Assembly (NCBI RefSeq): GCF_000350485.1
Contig: NZ_AORV01000031.1
Location: 1-64,000, forward strand
Length of the DNA stretch: 64,000 nt
Origin: Ruminiclostridium cellobioparum subsp. termitidis CT1112
GTDB taxonomy: Bacteria; Bacillota; Clostridia; Acetivibrionales; DSM-1351
Direction of reading: 5' to 3'
Position 1 is the stretch's first letter; each line of letters begins with the position of its first letter. Of this stretch, positions 1 through 8,681 are shown in pieces. Position numbers and translations under genes: made by a program. The notes under the pieces were generated by a model. That model was not told the DNA's origin, made no database searches, and saw nothing but the letters and a program-made list of their open reading frames with translations.

Positions 1-457
1 TTTCAGTCAGAGAGGAAGCAAAAACTCCGAAGGCTATAAATGAAGCTCCCAAAAGAATAAAGCCTATATACCCGCCAATTATTTCCGAAACAGCAGGTTC
101 ACCAAGCACTGCAAGTATTATAGGATAAATCAGGGTTATGCCTGTCATAACAAGAAATACTGAAAAAGCGGCCAGGTATTTGCCCACGACAATACTTGTA
201 AGTGATGCAGGCGAGGTTATAAGCAATACCTCTGTTCCGCTCTTTCTTTCATCGGCAAGTACCTTCATTGTCAATATGGGAACGATCAGCACCAGTATAA
301 GCGCCATATAATTCAGATTGAAATTGTATTCGGCTGTTGCCGATGCAAGGTTCATATAAAAAAGCATTGATGAAATAAATATGAACAATCCGATCATTAC
401 ATAAGCTGTAGGTGAATTAAAATAGGATTTGAACTCTTTTTTAAAAATTGAATACAT
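1..457 (-). CDS. ABC-2 type transporter permease, 3' part cut by window edge
   Basis: About 152 N-terminal residues of a membrane permease read leftward off the window. The start ATG (455-457) follows the stop of the ATPase gene by 3 nt, so the two are translated as a pair. The protein begins with a cytoplasmic MYSIFKKEFKSYFNSP stretch, then hydrophobic segments near residues 18-36 and 50-62, and a charged loop with DERKSGTEVLL. That loop is typical of GldF/NosY-like ABC-2 subunits. It probably forms the membrane channel for the ATPase at 461-1408. The substrate cannot be told from sequence. The C-terminus and any second permease or auxiliary gene lie outside the window. Confidence 0.85.
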   Translation of the reverse strand, partial: MYSIFKKEFKSYFNSPTAYVMIGLFIFISSMLFYMNLASATAEYNFNLNYMALILVLIVPILTMKVLADERKSGTEVLLITSPASLTSIVVGKYLAAFSVFLVMTGITLIYPIILAVLGEPAVSEIIGGYIGFILLGASFIAFGVFASSLTE

Positions 458-460
458 GAC

Positions 461-1408
461 TTATATAACCTCCTTTTCCTGCGTGGTCAACTGTAAGAAT
501 ATATCTTCGAGTGTAAGGTCAAGGGACTTCAATTCTATGATTGGATATCCAGCCTTGGCCATTGCAAAGAATAGAGGTCGTCTGATATCAATTTCCTTAT
601 CTGATTCAATAATAAATTCCGTTAAATCCTTTTCTTTTTCAATGTGGGGTTCTACATATTTTATTCCGTATATCTCCTCAATTGCATTACTGATCGAGCC
701 CTTGGGTCCGGCGATGGTAGCCGACAGCTTGCTGACAGTATTCATGCCCTTTGACAGATTGTCGGGCGTGTCGATTGCTGCAATTTTACCTTTGTTAATA
801 ATGACTACTCTCTCGCAGACAGCACTTACCTCAGGCAGGATATGGGAACTCAATATGATAGTATGCTGTTTTCCAAGTGCCTTGATAAGTTTGCGGATTT
901 CAATTATTTGCTTGGGGTCAAGGCCAACTGTAGGTTCATCAAGTATAAGAACCTCGGGGTTGCCCAAAAGTGATTGAGCCAAGCCAACTCTTTGCTTGTA
1001 GCCTTTCGAAAGATTCTTCACCAATCTGCCTCTGACATCGGTTAATTTTACAAGCTCCATGATGTCTGCCATCTGACTCTTTTTCTGCTTCTTGCTCACA
1101 TCTTTCAGGTCAGCAACGAAACTGAGATACTCTGATACTGTCATGTCCATATATAATGGCGGCAGTTCAGGCAGATAGCCTATTCTTTTTTTAACCTCTG
1201 CGGGATTTTCCATGATGTCATATCCGCAAACCTTAACCGAACCCTCGGTAGAAGGAATGAAACCGGTTATAATATTCATGGTTGTTGATTTTCCGGCACC
1301 ATTAGGCCCAAGGAAACCAAGCACTTCACCTTTTTCAACTGTAAAGCTGATATTGTCTACAGCCTTTATCTGACCATAGCTTTTGGTCAAACTTTGAATC
1401 TCAATCAT
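461..1408 (-). CDS. ABC transporter ATP-binding protein (GldA/CcmA-like)
   Basis: This 315-residue ATPase energises the ABC-2 permease next to it. Walker A GPNGAGKST is at about residues 34-42, the signature LSKGYKQRV at 133-141 and Walker B VLILDEP at 153-159. The last ~90 residues form the accessory tail usual for drug/lipid or gliding-type ABC-2 ATPases. A GGGGGG ribosome binding site lies 6 nt before the ATG. The gene overlaps nothing and is followed after 3 nt by the permease. Family and role as exporter ATPase are secure; the exported substrate is unknown. Confidence 0.93.
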   Translation of the reverse strand: MIEIQSLTKSYGQIKAVDNISFTVEKGEVLGFLGPNGAGKSTTMNIITGFIPSTEGSVKVCGYDIMENPAEVKKRIGYLPELPPLYMDMTVSEYLSFVADLKDVSKKQKKSQMADIMELVKLTDVRGRLVKNLSKGYKQRVGLAQSLLGNPEVLILDEPTVGLDPKQIIEIRKLIKALGKQHTIILSSHILPEVSAVCERVVIINKGKIAAIDTPDNLSKGMNTVSKLSATIAGPKGSISNAIEEIYGIKYVEPHIEKEKDLTEFIIESDKEIDIRRPLFFAMAKAGYPIIELKSLDLTLEDIFLQLTTQEKEVI

Positions 1409-1827
1409 TCTTTTCCCCCCTATTTATTTCGTGCATTCAGGAACATACCGGTCAATTGTATAAATATAACTGTATGTTCAGGAGTATTACCGGAATTAGC
1501 TTTGTTGATACACCCAAAAGAATGGCTCGTCCATCCCGGAAGAGAATAGTCGTGCTGTTTCCAGAGACTTGAACATGCCATTCCAAAGAATGGCTGGCCA
1601 TCCTTTATTAATTATCCATAATTATTTTTAATAAACTATGAACGAAATGTAACATTTGTACAAAGCAATAACTGGGATTTCACAATAATCCAATAAAAAA
1701 ATGGAATATATTGTTTAGTCATTTTAAGATTATATAGTTTTTTCGACACGTTTTCAAGTGGAAATGATCTCATGTCATTAATATACATGGCTCTTCTTCT
1801 AGTATATAATACTATTATGTAATTTTA
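1409..1827. other. AT-rich intergenic stretch with a small inverted repeat
   Basis: No gene is supported here. Two similar segments containing AAGAATGGCT lie at about 1513-1536 and 1581-1603. The second forms a short hairpin, with GCCATTC (1577-1583) pairing with GAATGGC (1588-1594). The rest is AT-rich with no convincing ribosome binding site plus ORF. Confidence 0.5.
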
Positions 1828-2108
1828 TTACGTATTAGCAAACTCAGCAGCTAACCAATTGCACGTACCCGAGTGAGTGTAAGTGTTAATAAGAATTACT
1901 CCGACATCACCAATTCCATAATAAGCAACTACTACTGCCGACCAACTCATAAGTATCTTTGTTTTATCAGTAGATACATTTGTAGTGATTTTGGGATTAT
2001 CTTTAAAGGCCACGACCATAGCCTCCGAACCCACTGTAACGCTTCCTCCACTGCAGCTTTTCCAACCGGAACGCCTAATTCAAAAATTCCTGTGCATGAC
2101 TGCGTTAT
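1828..2108 (-). pseudogene. Decayed small gene of unknown function
   Basis: On the minus strand a ribosome-binding-like GGGAG (2115-2119) is followed 6 nt later by ATA ACG CAG, where a start codon would be expected. That frame gives ITQSCTGIFELGVPVGKAAVEEALQ. Near position 2045 the readable sequence shifts frame and continues as VGSEAMVVAFKDNPKITTN to a TAA at 1828. The simplest reading is a ~93-residue gene with a mutated start and one frameshift. No family is recognised. It lies beside an IS remnant in AT-rich accessory DNA, which fits decay. Confidence 0.4.
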
Positions 2109-2166
2109 AGTATTCTCCCTTATATGTGTTTTTTTGTAATATCAACACTATTGTTACAATTAGTCA

Positions 2167-2301
2167 ATGTTTTTAATTCTGTACATAAATGTTATAAATA
2201 ATTATAGTTGGTCGGATATAGCTTATTGTGGAAGCATCAGCAAACTAGGAAGAAATATTGATGAAATGGAAAGAGAAATTATTCAATCAAATGAAATATA
2301 A
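2167..2301 (+). CDS. Possible 44-codon gene remnant, unrecognised
   Basis: An open frame of 44 codons ends in DIAYCGSISKLGRNIDEMER plus a short tail. The sequence looks like a helical protein end rather than random translation. It has no ribosome binding site before its ATG, so it is more likely a 3' fragment of a lost gene than an expressed ORF. It lies just before the left end of the IS5-type element. Confidence 0.2.
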   Translation: MFLILYINVINNYSWSDIAYCGSISKLGRNIDEMEREIIQSNEI

Positions 2302-2367
2302 AAGAGTATGAAAAATAAGCGATGGAAAGCAGTATATGAAAACAACCGACTGAAGAACGAAATCTAA

Positions 2368-3436
2368 GGAAACGCTGATTAATAACTCTTTTAATGTATC
2401 CCCTCAGAATTCAAGTTGCTTTTTTAGTAAATAACCCTTTTTGGGGTTCAAATTTGCTATATTTGTGCCACTTTGGGTACATTACCCCAAAAAAGGCGCA
2501 GTTATCCCAGACAAAAGTCCTTACTCCAACCGGCTCTGACTACGCGTTGATGATTTACGGTGTTCTATCTGCTAGTTGATTCCCTTATATTTCTCTGTAA
2601 CTTTTATACTTGATGGGCGCACATTTACTCGCATTTCAATTGATGATAAGTGCTCATCTTCCTTGAATTCGTTGCGTTTTTGGGCTCCACTGTATCCTGA
2701 GTCGCCATATACTACCTCGTCATCTTCACGTATGAGTTTAGAGGTTTCAACAATATCATGGACATTTGCTGATGTTCCTGTAATAGTATGAACATATCCG
2801 CTTCCTGCATCAACTCCTGAATGAACTTTCATTCCAAAATACCACTCATTCCCTTTTTTGGTTTGATGCATTTCCGGATCACGTTTACCATCAATATTTT
2901 TAGTAGATATAGGTGCCGCAATCAGTGTTGCATCAACAACCGTTCCGCCATGCATTATTAACCCTGATTTATCCAACCGTTCCCTGACATCGTCAAATAT
3001 TTTTTTACCAATTTTATTGGTTTCCATCAGATGTCTAAAATGCAATAAAGTTGTGGCATCTGGAACCTGCTCAGTCAAAAAATCTATATGCATAAAAGTC
3101 CTCATTGCAAAACTGTCATAGATTGTATCTTCAACACCCACATCTGACAGGTTGAACCAGTTTTGCATAAGATACATACGAAGCATCATTTCAATATCCT
3201 TCGGCGGACAGCCTCGCTTTCCGGATGGATAATAAGGGCGAATAATATCTGTCCAATATGACCATGGAATAATATTGTCCATTGCTTCAAGGAATTCTTC
3301 GCGTTTTGTTTTTCTTTTACGGTTGGAATATTCTACATCTGTAAAGGTTTGCTGTTTCATGAAATCGACACCTTTCAGTTAATACCTTTATTATACTATA
3401 CCCATAAGTGTCTGGCTTAATTAAATCAGCGTTTCC
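2368..3436. mobile_element. Degenerate IS5-family insertion sequence
   Basis: The ends are 13-bp perfect inverted repeats GGAAACGCTGATT, at 2368-2380 and, reversed, at 3424-3436. The flanks are CTAA on the left and CTAG on the right, consistent with the 4-bp CTAR target duplication of IS5-group elements with one mismatch. At ~1069 bp it is a little shorter than a typical IS5 (~1.2 kb). The 3' part of the transposase is ruined, so the element is probably immobile unless helped in trans. Confidence 0.8.
2572..3360 (-). pseudogene. IS5-family transposase, truncated by an amber stop
   Basis: The 262 readable residues match the IS5-type DDE transposase plan: an N-terminal QQTFTDVEYS segment, an LSDVGVEDTIYDS-type region, GGTVVDATLIAAP with the first catalytic Asp, DPEMHQTKKGNEWYFGMK, and VVYGDSGYSG with the second Asp. 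Full-length relatives have about 320 residues and end with a catalytic Glu in a RxRVEHPF-like motif. Here the frame stops at TAG where a Trp codon is likely (GIN-stop-QIEHRKSS). The remaining ~190 bp to the terminal repeat no longer encode a recognisable C-terminus. The catalytic Glu is therefore missing and the enzyme should be dead. Confidence 0.85.
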
Positions 3437-3622
3437 CTAGAAGTACTTCCCCTAACCCTTTTATCAATAGTAAAAACTGCAAAATGGAAATACCTGTTAT
3501 ATATTGAAACAATAATATTTATGCATAGTTGATTCTACATCTTTAGCTAAATCATTTTTACCCAAAACTAGTTACTATTTGTAATGATTATTATTTTATT
3601 AATTTGACTTATGCATATATAT

Positions 3623-3651
3623 TTGACATACAAATATGTTTATGATATTCT
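3623..3651 (+). promoter_or_regulatory. Predicted sigma-A promoter of the secreted protein gene
   Basis: A perfect -35 TTGACA (3623-3628) is separated by 17 bp from -10 TATTCT (3646-3651), followed by about 75 nt of leader before the ribosome binding site. Confidence 0.6.
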
Positions 3652-3734
3652 ATTTATTATTACAATATTTGCAAATATATGTAAAATTTGTTAAATTTTA
3701 GTATTTAAATCATCATAATAGGAGGTTCATGAAA

Positions 3735-4277
3735 ATGACCAAAAAATCAGTTTTAAAAGGTATTTCAAAAATATGTGCAATACTAATGGCAATCTCGATT
3801 TTTCCTTTAAATTCGTTTGCAGCAAACGAAAAAGATGTTACTCCATTTTCTCAAACAACCCAGATGACATCTGTAAAGTCTGCTACTTCTTCAAATGAAG
3901 TTGTAATTCCTATGTCGACTAGTAAGCCAACTAGCGGAACAGACTTACCTTACTCTGGTTCTTTCAGTGGAGTCAACGGCGAAATATATTCAAATTACTA
4001 TTTTTTCACAAATGGTGCGTCAAAGTTTTATGTTGATTGGAATGTAACATGTGCTGCTAAGCAGACGAAGTATTTCCACATTAATTTATATCAAGCTGGC
4101 ACGAATAAACTTGTTTTAAGCACTGAAAAATTTGCCACCACTTCCTATACTGGCTCGTATACAACAACTTTTTCAAACTTAAGCACCGCATATAATTATT
4201 ACATATCTTTTGTAAATGATGGCCCAATAGACGTTATTGGTACGATATCCGGCGACTTCACCGTAAGGCTGAACTAA
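3735..4277 (+). CDS. Small secreted protein of unknown function
   Basis: The ATG at 3735 is preferred over the one at 3729 because GGAGG (3721-3725) is then 9 nt away instead of 3. The product is 180 residues. Its N-terminus MTKKSVLKG is basic, a hydrophobic core follows, and a likely signal peptidase site is at NSFAA. The mature part is rich in Ser, Thr, Tyr and Phe with alternating polar and hydrophobic residues, as in an extracellular beta-sandwich. It has no Cys anchor, sortase signal or known domain I can name. It is the only plus-strand gene in this area and has its own promoter and terminator, so it is a monocistronic unit in accessory DNA. Confidence 0.75.
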   Translation: MTKKSVLKGISKICAILMAISIFPLNSFAANEKDVTPFSQTTQMTSVKSATSSNEVVIPMSTSKPTSGTDLPYSGSFSGVNGEIYSNYYFFTNGASKFYVDWNVTCAAKQTKYFHINLYQAGTNKLVLSTEKFATTSYTGSYTTTFSNLSTAYNYYISFVNDGPIDVIGTISGDFTVRLN

Positions 4278-4602
4278 ATCTTTTATCAGCAGTGAGACAA
4301 TTGGTCCACATATGACAAAGTAGTAATCCGTGTAGTTTAGTATTTTTTAGAATGCAATAATTGAGATCCTGTTATAACTCAACAAATAAACAGACCGTTC
4401 ATTTGAGTGGTCTGTTTATTTGTGTGCTTGTCATAAGTGACAAACTTGGTGATCAATCTATACTGCATCCGGATGCGGACATGCTGTCCCTTTCTAAACG
4501 CTGATATGTTCGGAGTCTGCGTTCGTTGGTAACTCATTCTTATTTAGTTCTCGGACCTAATATCAGGAATACGTCGACCTGAAATTAAAATAGAGAATGT
4601 GA
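4278..4602. other. Intergenic stretch with one terminator
   Basis: Apart from the hairpin at 4384-4421 I see no gene. The last ~150 bases before the M56 gene contain only a short GCATCCGGATGC palindrome. Confidence 0.5.
4384..4421 (+). terminator. Rho-independent terminator
   Basis: AAATAAACAGACC (4384-4396) pairs perfectly with GGTCTGTTTATTT (4409-4421) around a 12-nt loop. It closes the unit of the secreted protein and, being symmetric, could also stop minus-strand transcription. Confidence 0.8.
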
Positions 4603-6060
4603 TTACGGCAATTTATTACTAGTATCAAGTGCCTCTTTGAAGAGCTGAGCGGACATGTATACGGTATCTTTCTGCAATATAATATTGGTTGCTTTATCAT
4701 GTGTATTTAAGAAGATTCCATCAATCATATATGTTACCACCTTACCATTAGAAATATCAATGCTGGCAATACCAAGAGATTTTCCGTCTTTCACTAACTC
4801 ATAGTTATATTCAACAGTGTTTGGATACTCAGCAGAGTCTATATTTTTAGTGTCCACATTTACCGTATATCCTAAGTTTTTTGCCGTATCAACAAGTGGC
4901 AAATAAGGCACTCCGTCAACGTTCAATGCCCCCATTTTCCAATATTCCTGTAGAGCTTTCTCATCAATCGGTTTGGCGGAAGGAGTATCAGCTTCAATCT
5001 TTGCTAACCTGTCAGGAGATATGGTTGAATTGGACGAAGATGGAACTGCTACTGTTGAAGTTGAGCTTTCAGTTGTGGATACTCTATCACTATTTCTTGT
5101 ATCATTTTTAGCTATAGTAGCGAATACCGTGGATAAACCTGCGACTATTAAAACAGTCGCTAAAAAAGTTATAATTGTGATTTTCTTCATTTTCATAATT
5201 GAAACGATCCTTTCTTCGATAGCATTTTTGCTAAAATTGCTTATAAGCGGAATCATGCTGCTTCTCTTTTCCTCAAGCTTAATAAGAGTAAGGGCATAAG
5301 CGGATTTCATTGTTCCCCCAACTGCCCTCAGAACGGCTTCATCACAGGATAATTCAATATCCCGGTTTGCTAGTATGTACATTATCCATACTAATGGATT
5401 GAACCAATGTACACATACAGCAGCAATAAGTAAAAGTTTCATTATTATGTCAAACCGTCGAATATGCACATATTCATGCATGAGAATGTATTCCAAATGC
5501 TTTTCATTTGCCCATTCTGTCCCTTTTGGAAGGAGAATCACTGGCCGAAATATTCCATAAGCTAACGGACTGGTTATTTTATCCGATTGCCTAATTTCTA
5601 CCTTTCGCCTTATCAAATGGATCTGCTGCCAGGCCCTAATAAATTCGTTGTCAATAGGCAGAGCTGTCTTATATTCGCTGCGCCATCGAAAATGTGTAAT
5701 GAGGAAAAACAAGGCGCATGCCAAAAAGCCAATAAACCATACAGCAATAAGGGGAGAGATGTTTTCGGAGGCCGTTTTTGGCAATGAAATGTTTATCGTG
5801 TCTACCGCTGCTCCAACATTTATTGAAGCCATACCTATGATAGTCGCATCTGTTGTTGAAAAGTGTGTTCTCAGCATATTAATTAGAGTATAAAGGCTGA
5901 AGGGTGAGTGAACAGAAAAAGGAATAATCAAGCGACACAGTGCCACAATCCAAAGCGCGAAAAACGTCATTTTCGGAAGTGAGTACAGTGCAAGTGCCCG
6001 GATTATTATAATTGCTAGAATGAAAACAGAAGCCGAAAGGCTCATTGTTAATATATTCAT
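4603..6060 (-). CDS. BlaR1/MecR1-like M56 metallopeptidase sensor
   Basis: This integral membrane zinc protease should sense an external signal and trigger loss of the BlaI-type repressor encoded just upstream. The ATG at 6060 sits 6 nt after GAGGGG; an ATG two codons earlier would have no spacing. Membrane segments lie near residues 5-25, 30-50, 104-124 and 295-315. The zinc motif HEYVH is at about 195-199 and the third-ligand region ELSCDEAVL at 236-244. The C-terminal ~165 residues are not a penicillin-binding domain. They resemble a copper amine oxidase N-domain-like stalk (VDGVPYLPLVDTAKNLGY, then a strand-rich repeat). The inducer may therefore differ from a beta-lactam. The gap from blaI is 10 nt. 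Confidence 0.88.
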   Translation of the reverse strand: MNILTMSLSASVFILAIIIIRALALYSLPKMTFFALWIVALCRLIIPFSVHSPFSLYTLINMLRTHFSTTDATIIGMASINVGAAVDTINISLPKTASENISPLIAVWFIGFLACALFFLITHFRWRSEYKTALPIDNEFIRAWQQIHLIRRKVEIRQSDKITSPLAYGIFRPVILLPKGTEWANEKHLEYILMHEYVHIRRFDIIMKLLLIAAVCVHWFNPLVWIMYILANRDIELSCDEAVLRAVGGTMKSAYALTLIKLEEKRSSMIPLISNFSKNAIEERIVSIMKMKKITIITFLATVLIVAGLSTVFATIAKNDTRNSDRVSTTESSTSTVAVPSSSNSTISPDRLAKIEADTPSAKPIDEKALQEYWKMGALNVDGVPYLPLVDTAKNLGYTVNVDTKNIDSAEYPNTVEYNYELVKDGKSLGIASIDISNGKVVTYMIDGIFLNTHDKATNIILQKDTVYMSAQLFKEALDTSNKLP

Positions 6061-6070
6061 AAACATCCCC

Positions 6071-6430
6071 TCATTCCAGTTTATTGACGATTTCTTTTAG
6101 TCTTTTGATTTCCTCCAGCGATAAATTCTTCCGGCCCAAAATGGAAGCGACGAGCTGATCGGCTGCTCCATCATACATTTTATTGATAAACTCTGTGATT
6201 TCTAATTCTCGTGTCTGTTCCCTTGTTACAAGGGGATGACAAACAAAATTGGGGTCATATCGCCTTATGGCCCCCTTTTCAATGCACTTTTTAATAACCG
6301 TATAAGTAGTAGTTTTACTCCATCCTACCTGCCGTGTTAAGATTTCTGCAATTCTCTTAGCTGTTGTATCACCCTCTTTCCAGAGAATGTCCATTACTTT
6401 TAGTTCTGAATCAAAAAATTTGATTTCCAT
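6071..6430 (-). CDS. blaI: BlaI/MecI/CopY-family transcriptional repressor
   Basis: This 119-residue winged-helix repressor has the family pattern: a DNA-binding half (FDSELKVMDILWKEGD, then GWSKTTTYTVIKKCIEKG) and a C-terminal helical dimerisation half ending EEIKRLKEIVNKLE. The GTG six bases upstream lies inside the AAAGGTG ribosome binding site, so the ATG at 6430 is chosen. It is followed by its M56 partner, and its promoter carries two matching dyads, so it probably represses its own operon. The specific signal is unknown. Confidence 0.92.
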   Translation of the reverse strand: MEIKFFDSELKVMDILWKEGDTTAKRIAEILTRQVGWSKTTTYTVIKKCIEKGAIRRYDPNFVCHPLVTREQTRELEITEFINKMYDGAADQLVASILGRKNLSLEEIKRLKEIVNKLE

Positions 6431-6449
6431 AAGCACCTTTCACCATCCG

Positions 6450-6465
6450 TTCTACTGCAATAGAA
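6450..6465. promoter_or_regulatory. Predicted BlaI-type operator 1
   Basis: TTCTA-N6-TAGAA dyad downstream of the blaI start point. The same architecture recurs exactly 30 bp away, about three helical turns. Confidence 0.65.
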
Positions 6466-6478
6466 AGTCTACATTTTC

Positions 6479-6507
6479 ATTCTATTACGATAGAATGAAA
6501 ATGTCAA
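6479..6507 (-). promoter_or_regulatory. Predicted blaI promoter overlapped by operator 2
   Basis: On the minus strand -35 TTGACA (6502-6507) and -10 TAGAAT (6479-6484) are 17 bp apart. A TTCTA-N6-TAGAA dyad (6480-6495) covers the -10 and spacer. It lies inside a larger perfect palindrome with 15-bp arms (6471-6485 and 6490-6504). Binding there would block polymerase. Confidence 0.75.
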
Positions 6508-6930
6508 GAGTTTTACATTGTTAAATTGGTATATAATTACATTAAAGAATTAAAGATTATCGTATCCAGTTCCAATAGCGTCCATATAAAAACTTTAACT
6601 TAAATAAATATTAATTTATTTTACTCCTGAATGCTGTCATTACGCCATATAATTAATAATTTATTGCCATTACTAGCATAAAGGCCAAAGATGGGCAATT
6701 TCCGGTTACAGCAAAAAAGAAAAACCTTCAGAGTTTTTACTCTCAAGGTTTTTTTATGTTTTAGGAAAGCTTTTAACTATTTGCAGTTTATTGTTGACTG
6801 CGAGTCCTTTCATATTGCCTTATCAGCGACAGCCATAGCTTGTGATCATTGCAATTGCAGTCATTTTATTAATATTTTGAGGCTAATAGGCGAAGTACTA
6901 TATTGGTAATAATGTCATTGTTTACGATCA
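6505..6930. other. Non-coding AT-rich stretch with one terminator-like hairpin
   Basis: No ORF here has a ribosome binding site. The segment around 6680-6715 (AAAGGCCAAAGATGGGCAA) precedes the hairpin listed separately, but I do not recognise a riboswitch class. Confidence 0.4.
6721..6757 (+). terminator. Terminator-like hairpin followed by T-run
   Basis: AAAACCTT and AGAGT (6721-6734) pair with ACTCT and AAGGTTTT around a TTTT loop, with one C-C mismatch, and run into seven T residues. No upstream plus-strand gene is evident, so it may end an unrecognised transcript. Confidence 0.5.
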
Positions 6931-7030
6931 CTAGTAGGCTGTAACATCTAACTTATATTGTCCGGCGAGGAAAATTTTTTCGGAACAAGGCGGAGGATGG
7001 CGGAATAATCACTTTATTCCTAAACTCGCT
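6931..7030. repeat. Repeat family A, truncated copy
   Basis: It starts CTAGTAGGCTGTAACATCTAA, matching the left end of the complete copy at 11174-11339. It retains GAGGAAAATTTT and AAGGCGGAGGA, followed by a 7-bp hairpin (7002-7008 with 7014-7020). The right terminal repeat is missing. Confidence 0.6.
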
Positions 7031-7437
7031 ATTGCACACGAAAAGAATATTGACATGCTTAATAAAGTTCTAAGAGATATAAAAAAGCCTAATATTGCTC
7101 TATTTTTTGTGAAATTTAACAATCTAAAATATTATTTCCTTTTTACTAAAAAATATCTGATTGCTCCAGTAAGTAATAGTATTATTACAACAGACATAAT
7201 AATACTAAGAATCTTTGGCAAAATTATAAATATACTCCTTTGTTTAATCTATTTAGATTATTATACAGAATCTACCAGTAAGCAATAAAAATATCAGGAG
7301 TATAATGGGTATCAGCAGATTTTTAATAATTTTGTACGTTAATGTATTTAAACTTATTTTGGACAGCCCTTTGGGAGCTCCTGTCACTTGGACGGCTGCA
7401 AAAAAATGCCTGAAATTTTACCGGTATCTTTATTTTC
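7031..7437. other. AT-rich stretch without a supported gene
   Basis: Two short open frames occur (from 7055 and 7305). Neither has a ribosome binding site or a recognisable product. The stretch separates two repeat elements. Confidence 0.4.
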
Positions 7438-7770
7438 TTTTTGCTTTACAGATATATTTAATCAGAGTCAACTGGTACGCGAGTACAACTTCATGAAATA
7501 AGATGCACAGTTAAAAACAATTGCGGTAAATTGTCGACGAAGGTAAAGCGGTTTTGCCGGCAAAGCAACAGGACGTTGCTTTGAGCTTCAAATCGAGACA
7601 GGAGGTCGAGTTTGAGCGACGACAAAACCGCTTAAAATGAGGCGATACAATTTTCGCAATTGTTTTGGGTGCATCTTTATTTTATGAAGTTAGTACGGAA
7701 GTTACCAGTTGATATAAAAATTACGCAGGTAAAGCAAAATATAAAATAAATAGCCCAACGCGTTAAATCA
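7438..7770. repeat. Repeat family B, long copy with an internal core
   Basis: A long imperfect palindrome. TTTTTGCTTTAC (7438 on) and ACTGGTACGCGAGTACAACT pair with AAGTTAGTACGGAAGTTACC and GTAAAGCAAAA (to 7739). The apex holds ~120 bp absent from the copy at 58906-59132. That insert contains AAGCGGTTTTG/CAAAACCGCTT arms and a hairpin core (7559-7623) homologous to the core of family C. No ORF fits, so it looks like a non-autonomous mobile or structured element. Confidence 0.65.
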
Positions 7771-7790
7771 AATGCCTGTCGGCAGCCGGA

Positions 7791-8645
7791 CTATCCCTTT
7801 ACCGCTCCGGATATAAGACTCTTCTGGACCTGGTTGCTGAGCAGGCAATATATCAGCAGGGTCGGAATAGTTGCTATTACCAGACCGGCTCCTATGGGGC
7901 CCCAGCTGGTGGTATACTGGCCAACCATCTGCTGAATTCCGACGGTAAGTGTTCTGTATTGCCACTTGCTTATAAAGGTTACCGCAAACATCAGCTCATT
8001 CCAGGAAGACAGGAAGGTGAATATTGAAACGGTTGCTATTGCAGGCTTTATCAAAGGAAGAATTATTCTGAAAAAGCTGTTGTAAATGCTGCAGCCATCC
8101 AGAAGCGCCGACTCTTCCATTTCTTTGGGAATGTCCCTGAGAAAGCCTGAGAATATATAAATGGCCATTGGAATTGCAAATCCCACATATGGGAAAATCA
8201 AACTCCAATATGAGTTAAGCTGCTTCAGTTTTGAAAAAAACATGAAAAGCGGCAGCAGTGCTGCATGGATGGGTATCATCAGACCCATAAGAAAGAATAT
8301 AAGTGTAACTCCGCTGAGCTTCCACTTCATTCTTACAATTCCATAGGAAGCCATTGCCGCCACTACCGATGATATCATAATAGTAACAACCGTCACCAGG
8401 GCACTGTTTATAAAGTATATTCCAACCCTTCCATTTGTCAGAGCCTGCTGATAGTTTTCCCATAGCAGCTTATTCGGAAATCCCACCACATTGGAGCCGA
8501 ATATCTCCCCGTTGCTCTTAAAGGAAAACAGAAGCAGCCATATAAACGGATATATCTGTATAAAAGCAATTATGAGCAATACTATTTGCAGGACTATGCC
8601 GCCTATGGTAACAGGCTTTTTATTACTGTTTTTTATTTTCTTCAT
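7791..8645 (-). CDS. Carbohydrate ABC transporter permease (MalG/UgpE family)
   Basis: This 284-residue inner-membrane subunit of a sugar importer has six predicted membrane segments. The EAA loop ESALLDGCSIYNSFFRIILP sits about 80 residues from the C-terminus and contacts the ATPase. The upstream in-frame TTG (8655-8657) is rejected because GAGGG lies 5 nt before the ATG at 8645. It is the last gene of the sugar uptake unit. No ATPase is encoded here, so a shared MsmX/MsiK-type ATPase elsewhere is expected, as is common for such systems in Firmicutes. Confidence 0.92.
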   Translation of the reverse strand: MKKIKNSNKKPVTIGGIVLQIVLLIIAFIQIYPFIWLLLFSFKSNGEIFGSNVVGFPNKLLWENYQQALTNGRVGIYFINSALVTVVTIMISSVVAAMASYGIVRMKWKLSGVTLIFFLMGLMIPIHAALLPLFMFFSKLKQLNSYWSLIFPYVGFAIPMAIYIFSGFLRDIPKEMEESALLDGCSIYNSFFRIILPLIKPAIATVSIFTFLSSWNELMFAVTFISKWQYRTLTVGIQQMVGQYTTSWGPIGAGLVIATIPTLLIYCLLSNQVQKSLISGAVKG

Positions 8646-8681
8646 ATAATCCCTCAACCCCTCATTTATTTAATCTGCTTA

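Noticed and set aside
1873-2139. An 88-codon plus-strand ORF with Cys and His residues
   Set aside because: It overlaps the decayed minus-strand gene, lacks a ribosome binding site, and its composition looks like an antisense shadow.
6660-6757. Possible riboswitch (AAAGGCC, GATGGGCAA, then a terminator)
   Set aside because: It does not fit the c-di-GMP, TPP, cobalamin or other patterns I know, and no gene follows on the plus strand.
7055-7288. A 77-codon hydrophobic ORF in the AT-rich gap
   Set aside because: It has no ribosome binding site and is composed of AT-biased codons with no domain; probably chance.
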